Below are positions 47,061 through 55,978 of a stretch of 64,000 bases of DNA, in pieces. A program made the position numbers and the translations under genes. Within the stretch, counting starts at the first letter, position 1. Every line of letters begins with the position of its first letter. Source of the stretch: Coraliomargarita sp. (lineage in GTDB: Bacteria > Verrucomicrobiota > Verrucomicrobiia > Opitutales > UBA953); NCBI GenBank assembly GCA_024638885.1, contig JAHEJL010000003.1:1-64000 (forward strand), read 5' to 3'. Below the pieces are notes generated by a model. The model was not told where the DNA came from and made no database searches. It was given only the letters and a program-made list of their open reading frames with translations.

Positions 47061-47918
47061 ATGAACCGCCGTTCCTTCCTGTCCCTGGCCGCCGCGCTGC
47101 CGGCCCTTTCCGCCTTCGGCCAGACGGCCTCGACGCCTGACTTCGCCAAGCTGCCGGTCGGCGGCATGGACAAGAAGCTCGCCCCGGCCTTCGCCGCCGC
47201 GGGCTACGGTTACCTGGAGCTCTTCATCACCGCCGAGATCGTCCCGGGCAAGGAAGACGACGTCTTCGCCAAGAACCTCGCGGCCCTCAAGGCGCTGCCG
47301 GTGCCGACGACCTTCCTCAACGGTTTCATCACCAGCGACATTCCGATGGTCGGCCCGGACGCCCAGCACGACAAGGTGGAGAAGTGGGTCCGCACGGCCT
47401 TCCCGCGCGCCCGTCAGCTCGGCGTGGGCATCGTCACCGTCGGTTCCGGCGGTTCCCGTCGTTGCCCGAAGGGCTTCGACCCGGCCAAGGCCCGCGAGCA
47501 GTTCTCGAAGGTCCTCGGCCGCATCGCCCCGGTCGCCCGCGACAACGGCATCCGCCTGACCATCGAGAACCTCAACACCGCCGAGACCAATCTCTGCACG
47601 AGCATCGCCGAATCCGTCGAGGTCATCACCGCGGCCGGTCCGGACGTGTTCCTGACCGCCGACCTCTATCACATGATGCGCGACAACGACCCGGCCGAGG
47701 AGCTCCGCAAGGCCAAGGGCCGCCTGATCCATTGCCATGTCGCGGAGAAGGAAGTCCGCAGCGCCCCGGGCACGAAGGGCGACGATTTCCGTCCGCACCT
47801 GCGCGTGCTGCGCGAACTCGGTTACGCCGGCGCCTTCAGCTTCGAATGCGGCTGGGCGAAGTCCGTCTCGCCCGACAAGGCGATCGCGGCCTTCCGCCAC
47901 CAGCTCGCCACGCTCTGA
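47061..47918 (+). CDS. exported sugar phosphate isomerase/epimerase-like TIM-barrel protein
   Basis: A 285-residue protein with a Tat-like signal (NRRSFLSLAAALPALSAFG) and an AP-endonuclease-2/hydroxypyruvate-isomerase-like barrel: GYGYLELFI, the metal-ligand Glu in RLTIENLNT, DLYHMMRDNDP, and the C-terminal FSFECGW. Exported members are common in Verrucomicrobia and Planctomycetes and probably isomerise sugars or cyclitols in the periplasm. The stop abuts that of recD2 on the other strand with no gap. Confidence 0.85.
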   Translation: MNRRSFLSLAAALPALSAFGQTASTPDFAKLPVGGMDKKLAPAFAAAGYGYLELFITAEIVPGKEDDVFAKNLAALKALPVPTTFLNGFITSDIPMVGPDAQHDKVEKWVRTAFPRARQLGVGIVTVGSGGSRRCPKGFDPAKAREQFSKVLGRIAPVARDNGIRLTIENLNTAETNLCTSIAESVEVITAAGPDVFLTADLYHMMRDNDPAEELRKAKGRLIHCHVAEKEVRSAPGTKGDDFRPHLRVLRELGYAGAFSFECGWAKSVSPDKAIAAFRHQLATL

Positions 47919-50105
47919 TCACTCCTCCCCGCGGAGGCGAGGGAGCAGGCCGGTGACGCGGCGCGAGTCCGAGGCGTTGCGCACCGCCATGGCGTAGGCC
48001 GTGGGGTCGCCGACGAGGATGACCTGCTTGCGACCGCGCGTGACCGCGGTGTAGACGAGGTTGCGCGCCAGCATGATGCTGTGCTGACGGAGCAGGGGGA
48101 CGACGACCGCCGGGAATTCCGAGCCCTGCGACTTGTGGATGCTCACCGCGTAGGCGAGGTGCAGGTCGCCCTGTTCGCCGCGTTCGAGCTCCACGCGCGC
48201 GCCGTCGAAGTCGATCAGCAGCGTGCCTTCCTCGTTCTGGCCGAGCACCACGCCGAAGTCGCCGTTGAAGACGTTCTTGTCGTAGTTGTTGCGGGTCTGG
48301 ATGACCTTGTCGCCCGGCTGGATGCGGCCGGGACGGGCGTCCGCGCCGCGCAGGCGGCCCTGCAGCGCCTGGTTGAAGGCCTGGATGCCGCCGGTGCCCT
48401 TGTGCATCGGGGCGAGCACCTGGATGTCGCGGAGGGGGTCGAAGCGCAGGGCTTTCGGCAGGATGTCGCAGCAGAGCTTCGTGACCATCGCCACGCAGGC
48501 TTCCGGATCGTCGACGCGCACGAAGTGGATGTCCTGCGCGAAGTCGAGCTTGGCCGGATCCTCGACCGGCGTGGGAGGCGAGGTGTCGGCGTGCAGGATG
48601 CCGTGCGCCACGGTGACGATGCCGCTGCGCGCGCCTTGGCGGAAGACCGTGTCGAGCCGCGTGACCGCGGCCGCGCCGGAGTCGATGAGGTCGCCGAGCA
48701 CGTTGCCGGCGCCGACGGACGGGAGCTGGTTGACGTCGCCGACGAGCAGGACGTGGGCCGTGCCGGGCACCGCGCGGAGCAGGGCCGCCGCGAGCTTGGT
48801 GTCGAGCATCGAGGATTCGTCGATGATGACGAAGTCCGTCGCGAGCGGGTTCTCGGCGTTGGCGGTGAAGCCGCCTTCGAGCGGATCGAACTTGAGCAGG
48901 CGGTGGATGGTCGAGGCCGGGACGCGCGTGGCCTCGGTCATGCGCTTGGCCGCGCGGCCCGTCGGGGCGCCGAGGGCCATGCGCACGCGCTTGGCGCCGA
49001 GGATGTCGCAGAGCGCCTTGAGGATGGTCGTCTTGCCCGTGCCGGGGCCGCCGGTGAGGACGGTGACCTTGTTCTGCAGCGCCATGATCACGCCGGCCGC
49101 CTGGGCGGGCGAGAACGCGAAGCCGGCGCGGGTCTGGGCCCATTCGACGGCCTTCTCGGCGATGATGGTCGGCAGGCCGGATGGCGTGGCGAGGAAGCGC
49201 TGGATGGAGGCCGCGATGGATTTCTCGGCCTTCTCCTGCGGCTTGAGCTGCACGAGGCGCACGCCGCGCGCGGAGAGCACGCCGACGGCGTTCTCTTCCA
49301 TCAGCTTGCGGAGGCGGTCGTGGACGATGGTCTTGTCGACCTCGAGCAGCTCGGTGGCCTTCTCGAGCAGGCCTTCGTCCGGGAACGCGCTGTGTCCTTC
49401 GCCTTCGAGTTCCTCGAGCGAATGCAGGATGCCCGCATCGACGCGCTGCGGGCCGGCGGTGGGCAGGCCGAGGTTGCGGGCGATCTTGTCGGCGGTCTTG
49501 AAGCCGACGCCTTCGACTTCGCGGCAGACGCGGTAGGGTTCGGTGGTGAGCACCTTCTTCGCGTCCTGGCCGTAGGCCTTGACGATGCGGACGCACAGCG
49601 CGTTGGTCACGCCGTAGGTCTGCAGGAACACCATCACTTCGCGCAGGGCCTTCTGGTCGTCCCAGGCGGCCTTGATGGCCTTGGCGCGGCCGGGGCCGAT
49701 GCCGTCGACTTCGCGGAGGCGGCCCGACTGGTTGGAGATGATGTCGAAGGTGCGGACGCCGAACTTCGCGACGATCTTGTCGGCGTAGGTCTTGCCGATG
49801 CCCTTGATGAGGCCGCTGCCGAGATATTTGCGGATGCCGTGGACGGAGGAGGGCAGGCGCGAGCTGAAGGTGCGCACGCGCAGCTGCGGTCCGTGCGAAG
49901 GGTGGCGTTCCCAGTGGCCGCTGACGTCGACGGTCTCGCCGCACTGCAGGCCGGTCATGTTACCGAGGATGATGACCTTCTCGCCGGCTTCGGGCGCGAG
50001 CTCCGCGATCGTGAAATGCGTCTCCTCGTCGAGCCACAGGATGCGCTCGACCACGCCCGAAAGGGTGGTTTCGGGTCCGCGCGGCGGTTCGCGTGGCGGC
50101 GACAT
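47919..50105 (-). CDS. recD2: ATP-dependent RecD-like DNA helicase RecD2
   Basis: A 728-residue SF1B helicase. An N-terminal OB-like and helix-hairpin-helix region (residues 10-220) includes the RecD2-type YGxxxLxxGxxKGIG pattern. The motor has Walker A TGGPGTGKTTILKAL near residue 350, DESSMLD (motif II) and AYAVSIHKSQGSEF (motif V). The C-terminal TRGRKQVILVGD closes the motor. It unwinds DNA 5' to 3' without RecBC. An ATG at 50105 is chosen over an upstream TTG at 50117. Confidence 0.93.
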   Translation of the reverse strand: MSPPREPPRGPETTLSGVVERILWLDEETHFTIAELAPEAGEKVIILGNMTGLQCGETVDVSGHWERHPSHGPQLRVRTFSSRLPSSVHGIRKYLGSGLIKGIGKTYADKIVAKFGVRTFDIISNQSGRLREVDGIGPGRAKAIKAAWDDQKALREVMVFLQTYGVTNALCVRIVKAYGQDAKKVLTTEPYRVCREVEGVGFKTADKIARNLGLPTAGPQRVDAGILHSLEELEGEGHSAFPDEGLLEKATELLEVDKTIVHDRLRKLMEENAVGVLSARGVRLVQLKPQEKAEKSIAASIQRFLATPSGLPTIIAEKAVEWAQTRAGFAFSPAQAAGVIMALQNKVTVLTGGPGTGKTTILKALCDILGAKRVRMALGAPTGRAAKRMTEATRVPASTIHRLLKFDPLEGGFTANAENPLATDFVIIDESSMLDTKLAAALLRAVPGTAHVLLVGDVNQLPSVGAGNVLGDLIDSGAAAVTRLDTVFRQGARSGIVTVAHGILHADTSPPTPVEDPAKLDFAQDIHFVRVDDPEACVAMVTKLCCDILPKALRFDPLRDIQVLAPMHKGTGGIQAFNQALQGRLRGADARPGRIQPGDKVIQTRNNYDKNVFNGDFGVVLGQNEEGTLLIDFDGARVELERGEQGDLHLAYAVSIHKSQGSEFPAVVVPLLRQHSIMLARNLVYTAVTRGRKQVILVGDPTAYAMAVRNASDSRRVTGLLPRLRGEE

Positions 50106-50148
50106 GCGGTGAGCCAATCACCCCGACGGGGCGGGGGCGAAACGAAAA

Positions 50149-50808
50149 TCAACCCAGCCGGAAGACCTCCCGGCCCAGCTCGGCCAGGCCGGCGTGGACG
50201 GTGTCCGGGGCGTAGGGGGCGAGTTCCTCGGCGGTGTGGCTGCCGGTCGTCACGCAGTGGATCGCGGCGAGCTTGCCGTTGCGGGCCGTGGAGATGTCGA
50301 ACGGCGAGTCGCCGACCATGACCGTGGTCTCCGGGCGGGCCTTGAAGGAGGAGAGCACGAACTGGGTGAATTCCGGCTGGGGCTTGCGCCAGGGGTGCAC
50401 GTTGGTGCCGTAGACGGCGTCGATGACGTCGTTCAGGCCGAGGTGCGCCATGATCTGCTTCGAATTGGCGTCGTCCTTGTTGGTGTAGACCGCGACGCGG
50501 ACGCCCCGGGCACGCAGGCCGGCCAGGATCTCGCGGCAGCCGGGGTAGGCGCGCAGGCCATGGAACATCACGGACGGGAAGTGCTCGCGGAAGAGGCGGG
50601 TGGCGGTCGGGGCGTTGGCTTCGCCGGCCAGCTTGACGACGGTGACGTTGACCGAACCGCCGACGGCGCGGCGGATCTGTTCGAGGGTGACGCCGGGCAG
50701 GCCCATCATGCTCATGACGTCGTCGTAGCAGCGGTGGATGGCCTCGAAGTTGTCGACCAAGGTGCCGTCGAGGTCGAAAAGGACGGTTTCAGGAAGGGGG
50801 CGGGCCAT
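50149..50808 (-). CDS. gph: HAD-superfamily phosphatase, phosphoglycolate phosphatase-like
   Basis: A 219-residue HAD enzyme: motif I LFDLDGTLVDNFEA (nucleophile Asp), motif II VYTNKD, motif III Lys in WRKPQPE, and motif IV VMVGDSPFDIS. The helical cap between motif I and II is of the C1 type. Removal of 2-phosphoglycolate formed in DNA repair is a good guess; other small phosphates are possible. It lies 43 nt upstream of recD2 on the same strand. Confidence 0.87.
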   Translation of the reverse strand: MARPLPETVLFDLDGTLVDNFEAIHRCYDDVMSMMGLPGVTLEQIRRAVGGSVNVTVVKLAGEANAPTATRLFREHFPSVMFHGLRAYPGCREILAGLRARGVRVAVYTNKDDANSKQIMAHLGLNDVIDAVYGTNVHPWRKPQPEFTQFVLSSFKARPETTVMVGDSPFDISTARNGKLAAIHCVTTGSHTAEELAPYAPDTVHAGLAELGREVFRLG

Positions 50809-50897
50809 GGCGAGGTCCTTATGAGGCGTGGAACGGGGCGGTTTCCAAGTTTGGAATTGAAGGAAAGGGCGGGTGACCTAGGTTGCGACTTCGCACC

Positions 50898-51533
50898 ATG
50901 AGCTTCTCGCTGGACCTTACCAAGCCCCTCGGCCGCCTCGGCCTGGCCATCAACACCGTCGTCCTCGGCGCCGTCTTCTACGGCATCTCGGTCGGCGCGT
51001 ACCACTACATGAGCCACACTCTCCCCGAGTCCGAGGCCCATGCCAAGGAAGCCGCTGCCAAGGCCGCCCTCGTCGACAAGGCCGTCGCCAAGGCCAAGAC
51101 CGCCGCCAAGGGCAAGGCGTTCGACGAGAAGGCCGCCACCGCCGCCGCCGAAGCCGCCGTCGCGCCTGAGCTCAAGAAGCAGGCCGAAGAGATCCACCAC
51201 CACGCCGTCGAAGGCTGGGCGCCTTTCGCCGTCTTCCTCCTGATCCTCTCGGCGCTCTTCTTCGCGGGTTTCCTTTCCGTCTACGTCCAGCGCCGCGCCA
51301 ACGACGGCGGCCTGAAGGGCCTCTGGATCTTCACGAACCACCTCGGCGCCTGGGCCTTCGCCAGCTACGTGGCCTTCTATCCTTTCCTCGCCGCCCACGG
51401 CCTCCGCAACGCCTACGCCCCGGCCTTCATCGCCGGCCTGGTGCTGCTCCTGCCGGTGTTCTTCGCCGGCGAAGGCCATCATGACCACGACCATGACCAT
51501 GGTCATGGCCACGACCACGGCCACAGCCACTGA
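50898..51533 (+). CDS. membrane protein with His-rich C-terminal tail, unknown function
   Basis: A 211-residue protein with four predicted helices (about residues 16-38, 106-128, 140-160 and 163-185). A long Ala/Lys-rich segment separates the first two, and the tail of about 18 residues is nearly all His with Asp/Gly, a likely metal-binding end. I do not recognise a family. An ATG at 50898 (MSFSLDL) is chosen over an upstream TTG. A strong terminator lies downstream inside surE. Confidence 0.65.
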   Translation: MSFSLDLTKPLGRLGLAINTVVLGAVFYGISVGAYHYMSHTLPESEAHAKEAAAKAALVDKAVAKAKTAAKGKAFDEKAATAAAEAAVAPELKKQAEEIHHHAVEGWAPFAVFLLILSALFFAGFLSVYVQRRANDGGLKGLWIFTNHLGAWAFASYVAFYPFLAAHGLRNAYAPAFIAGLVLLLPVFFAGEGHHDHDHDHGHGHDHGHSH

Positions 51534-51539
51534 GCCGGC

Positions 51540-52307
51540 TCAGAGCGGCGCGGTGCCGCCGAAGTCGAAGACCGTGTGACTGATCAGACCTCGCTCCAAT
51601 ACGGCGAGGTCTGATTGTTTGTCGGTGGTGAGGTTCTCGCCGTCGTTCCAGGCGAACGAGAAGCCGAGCGCCGAGCGCTTGAAGAGGGAGCCGTGGCGGA
51701 CCAGCGCCGGCGTGCTCCGCTCCATGGCGGTGCCGTCGGTGACGGTCGCGGGGTAGTTCAGGCTGTGGACGTGCAGGCCGCGGCAGGGCTGGCCGACGAG
51801 GCCCTTGGCGAAGCGGGCGGCGTGGCGGCAGGCGGCCTCGAGGTGCGGGCGCAGGGCCGGCGGGCAGACCGACGACGTGCGGTGCACCTGTTCGAAGATC
51901 GATTGCTCGAGGTCGAGGGAGCAGGCCACGGCGGGGAGGCCCCAGGCGGTGCCTTCGGTCGCCCCGGCCAAGGTGCCCGAGCTCAGGCAGAGCGGCATGG
52001 TGGCGTTGAAGCCGATGTTGAGGCCGGAGATCACCACGTCGGGCTTGGTCGGGAGCAGGTGGCCGAGCGCGATGTTCACGCAGTCCGAAGGGGTGCCGTC
52101 GATGGACCAGGCCTGGCGGCCGAGGTTCGGGTAGTCGGTGACGGTGACCTCGCGGTGGCGGCTGAAGGCGCGGCCGATCCAGCTGCGCTCGCCGGAAGGG
52201 GCGGCGACCAGGACGTCGAAGCCTTCGGCGACGCAGGCGGCGACCAAGGCGTGGAGGAACGCGGCGTTGATGCCGTCGTCGTTGGTCAGCAGGGCGGTGG
52301 GCTTCAT
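51540..52307 (-). CDS. surE: 5'/3'-nucleotidase SurE
   Basis: A 255-residue protein with the SurE metal motif LLTNDDGINA at the N-terminus, followed by AAPSGERSWIG, the DCVNIAL segment and VISGLNIGFN. SurE removes phosphate from nucleoside monophosphates. The ATG at 52307 is used; a TTG at 52317-52319 overlaps the previous gene. Its last 25 or so codons overlap a 12-bp hairpin on the opposite strand that can end the upstream membrane gene. Confidence 0.92.
   Translation of the reverse strand: MKPTALLTNDDGINAAFLHALVAACVAEGFDVLVAAPSGERSWIGRAFSRHREVTVTDYPNLGRQAWSIDGTPSDCVNIALGHLLPTKPDVVISGLNIGFNATMPLCLSSGTLAGATEGTAWGLPAVACSLDLEQSIFEQVHRTSSVCPPALRPHLEAACRHAARFAKGLVGQPCRGLHVHSLNYPATVTDGTAMERSTPALVRHGSLFKRSALGFSFAWNDGENLTTDKQSDLAVLERGLISHTVFDFGGTAPL
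51583..51620 (+). terminator. terminator for the His-tailed membrane protein gene, embedded in surE
   Basis: ATCAGACCTCGC (51583-51594) pairs perfectly with GCGAGGTCTGAT (51604-51615) around a 9-nt loop and is followed by TGTTT at 51616-51620. It is 50 nt after the 51533 stop and lies in the surE 3' coding end. The T-tail is moderate. Confidence 0.72.
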
Positions 52308-52315
52308 CCGAAAGG

Positions 52316-52801
52316 TCAAGGCTGGGTGCCGGAGAGGCCGCCTTCGAGCGTGGCGATCTGGTCCCGGAGGGCGGCGGCGGTCTCGTAGTCTTCGGTCTTC
52401 AGCGCGGCCTTGAGCAGGTCACGCGCCTTGCTCAGCCGGGCTTCCCGGTCGGCTTCGGCGTCGAACGGCCGGCGGCCATGGTGCTCCAGACCGGGCTGGA
52501 TGCGGGCGATGGTGGCCAAGGCCTGCGGGGCGTGGGCCTCGTAGCAGGTCGGGCAGCCGAAGCGGTGGAGGCGGTCGAAGTCGGCCCACCGGAAGCCGCA
52601 GGTGGGGCACTTGCCCCGGCCGACGGGGGTCGGGACGGTCAGCTTCAACCCCAGCGCGAGCGACGGCAGGATGGCGTCGGAGAGCAGGGAGGGGCAGCCT
52701 TGGCAGCACGCATAGGTCTCCGCCTTCCCCCCGGCGACGAGGGTGAAGTACACGGCGGCGTTCTGGACGCAGCCCTGGCAAGATGGCGGACGAGGAATCA
52801 A
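52316..52801 (-). CDS. McsA-like zinc-finger protein with UvrB/UvrC motif
   Basis: A 161-residue protein with four Cys pairs (CQGC, CCQGC, CPTC, CPTC) that should bind two zinc ions, and a C-terminal UvrB/UvrC (UVR) motif, LLKAALKTEDYETAAALRDQI. This is the layout of McsA, a partner of protein-arginine kinase in stress control, although the kinase McsB is not seen here. It is just upstream of surE (8-nt gap) and divergent from exbB, 87 nt away. Confidence 0.85.
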   Translation of the reverse strand: MIPRPPSCQGCVQNAAVYFTLVAGGKAETYACCQGCPSLLSDAILPSLALGLKLTVPTPVGRGKCPTCGFRWADFDRLHRFGCPTCYEAHAPQALATIARIQPGLEHHGRRPFDAEADREARLSKARDLLKAALKTEDYETAAALRDQIATLEGGLSGTQP

Positions 52802-52888
52802 GCCCGTCCACAGTGCACGCGAACGGCTCCCGATTCAAGTGCGACGACGAACATTTCAGGTTGAAGCCATGCCGTCGGCGGATTGCCT

Positions 52889-53740
52889 ATGAAACCGATG
52901 CTTTCTCCTGTTCTCATGCTCGTGCTGGCCGACGCCGAGAAAGGCGCGCTCTGGTACTTCAAGCAGATGGATACCGCCGGCCTCGCCGTCGCGGGCGTCC
53001 TGCTCATCTGTTCCTTCATCGGCTGGGGCGCGATGATCCAGAAGTGGTCCGACGTCCAGGAGCTCCGCCGTCGCAACCACGCGTTCGAACGCCGCCTGCG
53101 CGACGAGGCCTCGGTCGTCGCCCTCAATTTCCCGCGCGGTTCCAACCTCGGCCCTTACGAGTTCCTCGTCGCCGAGGCCGTCTCCGCCGTGCAGCGCCAC
53201 AAGGGCCGCCTCGTCCGCCAGTCCGACGTCACGCTCTGCATGGGGCACGTCGAGAACGCGATCCAGCGCGGCGTCGCCCGCACGATGGTGAAGTATGAGG
53301 ACAAGATGGTGCTCCTCAGCTCGCTCGTCTCCGGCGGTCCGTTCCTCGGCCTGCTCGGCACCGTCTGGGGCGTGATGGTCACCTTCGGCGCCCTGACCGA
53401 GAAGGCCAGCATCGCGCAGCTCGCCCCCGGCGTCTGCGGCGCGCTCGTCACCACGACCCTCGGCCTGCTCGTCGCGATCCCGGCCACCTTCGGCTACAAC
53501 TACCTGCTCACCCAGGTGAAGATCATGACGACCGAGCTCGACAACTTCGCGAGCTCGCTCGCCGACCGCGTCGAGCTCGAGCTCGAAGGCGAAGCCCGTC
53601 GCAACTTCGAAGCCGCGCAGGAACGCGAGCGCCTCCTGCGCGCCGCTAACGTGGCCGCCCCGGCCGCGCCCGCCGCCGCCCCGGCGCCCGCCGCCACCGA
53701 ACCTCCCGCCGCCCTCCCGGGCTGGGAAGACGCGCAGTAA
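52889..53740 (+). CDS. exbB: ExbB/TolQ/MotA-type proton channel
   Basis: A 283-residue protein with an N-terminal helix, a cytoplasmic stretch, and two helices near residues 150-172 and 194-216 (LLGTVWGVMVTFGAL and TLGLLVAIPATFGYN), the conserved MotA/TolQ/ExbB pore. The C-terminal tail is Ala/Pro-rich. With ExbD it powers TonB-like or Tol transport. The ATG at 52889 is chosen over a TTG at 52883. It lies 6 nt before exbD. Confidence 0.9.
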   Translation: MKPMLSPVLMLVLADAEKGALWYFKQMDTAGLAVAGVLLICSFIGWGAMIQKWSDVQELRRRNHAFERRLRDEASVVALNFPRGSNLGPYEFLVAEAVSAVQRHKGRLVRQSDVTLCMGHVENAIQRGVARTMVKYEDKMVLLSSLVSGGPFLGLLGTVWGVMVTFGALTEKASIAQLAPGVCGALVTTTLGLLVAIPATFGYNYLLTQVKIMTTELDNFASSLADRVELELEGEARRNFEAAQERERLLRAANVAAPAAPAAAPAPAATEPPAALPGWEDAQ

Positions 53741-53746
53741 GCCCGC

Positions 53747-54172
53747 ATGGCCCGCTCCTTCTCCAGACCGCATCGGCTCCACGTGATGAACGAGCTGAAC
53801 GTCACGCCGATGCTCGACCTCTGCTTCTGCCTGCTGATCATCTTCATGATCGCGACGCCGGTGCTCGAGCAGACCACCGCCGTCAACCTGCCCAAGGCCG
53901 AGAAAGGCGCCGGCAAGTCGCCCGACACGAAGCAGCAGTACCGCATCGTCAGCATCGACCGCAACGGCGCCTACGCCATCGGTTCGCGCCCCGTGACCTT
54001 CGCCCAGCTCGAGGCCGAGTTCGCCTCGTTGGCGGCCCTCCCCGAAGCCGAGCAGCCCGTCGTGCGCATCCGCGGCGACGGCGTGCTGGCCTTCCAGAAG
54101 ATCATCGACGTCCTTTCCGCGGCCAAGGCCAAGGGCCTGACCAAGGCGTCCTTCGACACCGAGACGCGCTGA
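53747..54172 (+). CDS. exbD: ExbD/TolR-type proton-channel partner
   Basis: A 141-residue protein with one helix (about residues 20-39), which includes the conserved Asp in ELNVTPMLDLCFCLLIIF, and a periplasmic ferredoxin-like domain. It pairs with ExbB to use the proton gradient. The gene is 6 nt after exbB and 1 nt before the TonB-like gene, so all three are one operon. Confidence 0.9.
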   Translation: MARSFSRPHRLHVMNELNVTPMLDLCFCLLIIFMIATPVLEQTTAVNLPKAEKGAGKSPDTKQQYRIVSIDRNGAYAIGSRPVTFAQLEAEFASLAALPEAEQPVVRIRGDGVLAFQKIIDVLSAAKAKGLTKASFDTETR

Positions 54173-54173
54173 G

Positions 54174-54974
54174 ATGTCGAGCGGAGGCAAAGGCTGGATC
54201 GGTTCCGTCGCGGTGCACCTCGGCATCCTCGGCGCGGTCATCGGCTTCTCCTGGTACGCCGCGCGTCACGGCGGCGAGGCGATCGAGCCGGCGGATCCGC
54301 TGCTCGTCGACCTGAACGGCATCCCAGGCAAGCGTCCCGGCGAGGTCGGCAAGAAGGCCGGTGTGGCGCAGGGCACCGAGACCGGCAGCAACAACGGCAT
54401 CGCCCGGATCCACGTCAAGAAGCTGGACGTCGAGAAGATCCTCAAGCAACGCGAACAGGCCGAAGCCGAAGGCGCCGCCACCAACGCTTCCCCGAAGTCG
54501 ATGTCTAAGGCTTCGTCGAAAACCGGCGCCGGCAGCACCTCGAACAAGACCACCCTCGGCGAATTCATGAAGTCGAAGGGCGGCAAGGCCGGTTCCGGCA
54601 AGACGGGCGGCATCGGCGGCGTGTCGGTGAAGAAAGGCCGCAACTACGGCAGCGGCGACAACGGCGGCGAAGGCGGCTCGGCTTCCGAGCAGGCGCTCTA
54701 CGCCGGCGAAGTGCAGGCCCGCCTGCGCTCCGCCTGGACCGAGATCGTCGCGGCCGAAGGCGCCTCGGTGGCGGCCACGGGTTCGTGCGGCGTCACGGTC
54801 TCCGTCGACGCCTCCGGCTTCGTCACCTTCTCCGGCTGGCTCACGCGCCCGTCCGACCCGCGCATGGCGGACATGGTCCGGCGCGCCTGCGGCATGATCG
54901 GCAACTGCGGCAAGCCGCCGGCCGGGAAGTCGTTCAAGATCGACTTCACCAAGATCAGCCTGTCCGACGCCTGA
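54174..54974 (+). CDS. TonB/TolA-like energy transducer
   Basis: A 266-residue protein with one N-terminal helix (about residues 9-27), a Ser/Gly/Lys-rich spacer (60-180) and a small C-terminal domain that resembles TolA/TonB C-termini (ALYAGEVQARLRSAWTEI and VSVDASGFVTFSGW). It should carry energy from ExbBD to outer-membrane proteins. The spacer is not the classic Pro-rich type. Two Cys lie in the C-terminal part. A TolA role is the main alternative. Confidence 0.78.
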   Translation: MSSGGKGWIGSVAVHLGILGAVIGFSWYAARHGGEAIEPADPLLVDLNGIPGKRPGEVGKKAGVAQGTETGSNNGIARIHVKKLDVEKILKQREQAEAEGAATNASPKSMSKASSKTGAGSTSNKTTLGEFMKSKGGKAGSGKTGGIGGVSVKKGRNYGSGDNGGEGGSASEQALYAGEVQARLRSAWTEIVAAEGASVAATGSCGVTVSVDASGFVTFSGWLTRPSDPRMADMVRRACGMIGNCGKPPAGKSFKIDFTKISLSDA

Positions 54975-54980
54975 GCCCGC

Positions 54981-55445
54981 TCAGTCGCGGAGCTCGAGGA
55001 CGATCTGCACCTCGACGGAGACGCCGAGCGGCAGGCCGTTGACGGACACCGCGGCGCGGGCGTGCTTGCCGGCGTCGCCGAAGACCTGGAGCAGGAACTC
55101 CGAGGCGCCGTTGACCACCTTGGGGCTGTCGCTGAAGCCGTCGACGCCGTTGACGAAGCCGTTGACCATCACCACGCGGGCGACGCGGTCGAGCGAGCCG
55201 AGGGCGGCCTTGGCGTTGGCCAGCGCGTTGAGCGTGCAGAGCTTGGCGGCCTCGGCGGCCTGGACGAGGTCGACCTCGCGGCCGACCTTGCCGAGCGAGA
55301 CGACCTTGCCGTCCTTCATCGGCAGCGTGCCGGCGAGGTACAGGAGGTTGCCCGTGCGGACGGCCGGGACGTAGGCGCCGGCGGCGGCGGGAGGGGTCGG
55401 CAGGGTGAGGCCGAGTTCGGTGAGGCGGGCTTCGACGGAGGACAT
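54981..55445 (-). CDS. ridA: RidA/YjgF-family protein
   Basis: A 154-residue protein with the RidA pattern YVPAVRTGNLLYLAGTLP, the LCTLNALANAKAALGSLDRVARVVMVNGFVN region and the C-terminal GVSVEVQIVLEL. The catalytic Arg of classic RidA (in the VARxxxLP region) is not obvious, so it may be a RidA-like subfamily that does not deaminate imines. It converges on the TonB-like gene with a 6-nt gap, and the stops form CTGAG-CCCG-CTCAG. Confidence 0.85.
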   Translation of the reverse strand: MSSVEARLTELGLTLPTPPAAAGAYVPAVRTGNLLYLAGTLPMKDGKVVSLGKVGREVDLVQAAEAAKLCTLNALANAKAALGSLDRVARVVMVNGFVNGVDGFSDSPKVVNGASEFLLQVFGDAGKHARAAVSVNGLPLGVSVEVQIVLELRD

Positions 55446-55449
55446 AAGT

Positions 55450-55959
55450 TCAGAACCAATACTTGGGCCAGCGGGCCTCGCGGCGCAAGTTGTGATAGAA
55501 GAGGGCGACGACCACGATCAGGACGGCGCCGGTCAGGGTGGGGAAGAGCAGGAAGGTCCAAGTGGGCTTCAGCGCGAACACGATCAGCGGATTGGAGCAG
55601 GCCGGCGGGTGCACGGTGCGCGTCAGCTTCATGAGGCCGATGGCGGTGCCGACGGCCAAGGCATCGCACCACCAGGAAGCGTGGCAGAAATGGAGGAAGA
55701 GCAGCCCGCAGGCCGCGCCGATGAGGTGGCCGAGGAGGACGTTGCGCGGCTGGCAGAAGGGCGAGTCCGGGTAGGCGAAGACGAGCAGCGCGCTGGCGGC
55801 GAAGGAGCCGAGCAGCAGCATGACCTCGAGTTCGCGGCTGACGTAGGAAAGCCCGCCGATCACGGCGACCGCCGCGAGCACGGTCGCGATGATGACGGAC
55901 GCGGAAGAACGCGGCGGAGGGTTCGCCCCGTCGCCGCGCATCTTCTTCAGGAGTTCCAA
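55450..55959 (-). CDS. HPP-family membrane protein
   Basis: A 169-residue protein with four helices and the HPP signature RTVHPPACSNPL near residue 113, plus FAYPDSPFCQPRNVLLGHLIG. HPP proteins are four-helix integral membrane proteins, some linked to nitrite transport in plastids; bacterial roles are unclear. It lies 4 nt upstream of ridA and 19 nt downstream of a small exported protein gene. Confidence 0.85.
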   Translation of the reverse strand: MELLKKMRGDGANPPPRSSASVIIATVLAAVAVIGGLSYVSRELEVMLLLGSFAASALLVFAYPDSPFCQPRNVLLGHLIGAACGLLFLHFCHASWWCDALAVGTAIGLMKLTRTVHPPACSNPLIVFALKPTWTFLLFPTLTGAVLIVVVALFYHNLRREARWPKYWF

Positions 55960-55978
55960 GGGGACGAGGCCGAGGGCC

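Noticed and set aside
43998..47900. A 1300-codon open frame on the minus strand
   Set aside because: Only the last 375 nt (43998-44372) are a real MazG/dUTPase-like gene. The rest is antisense to the U32 peptidase and isomerase genes and open because of high GC codon bias.
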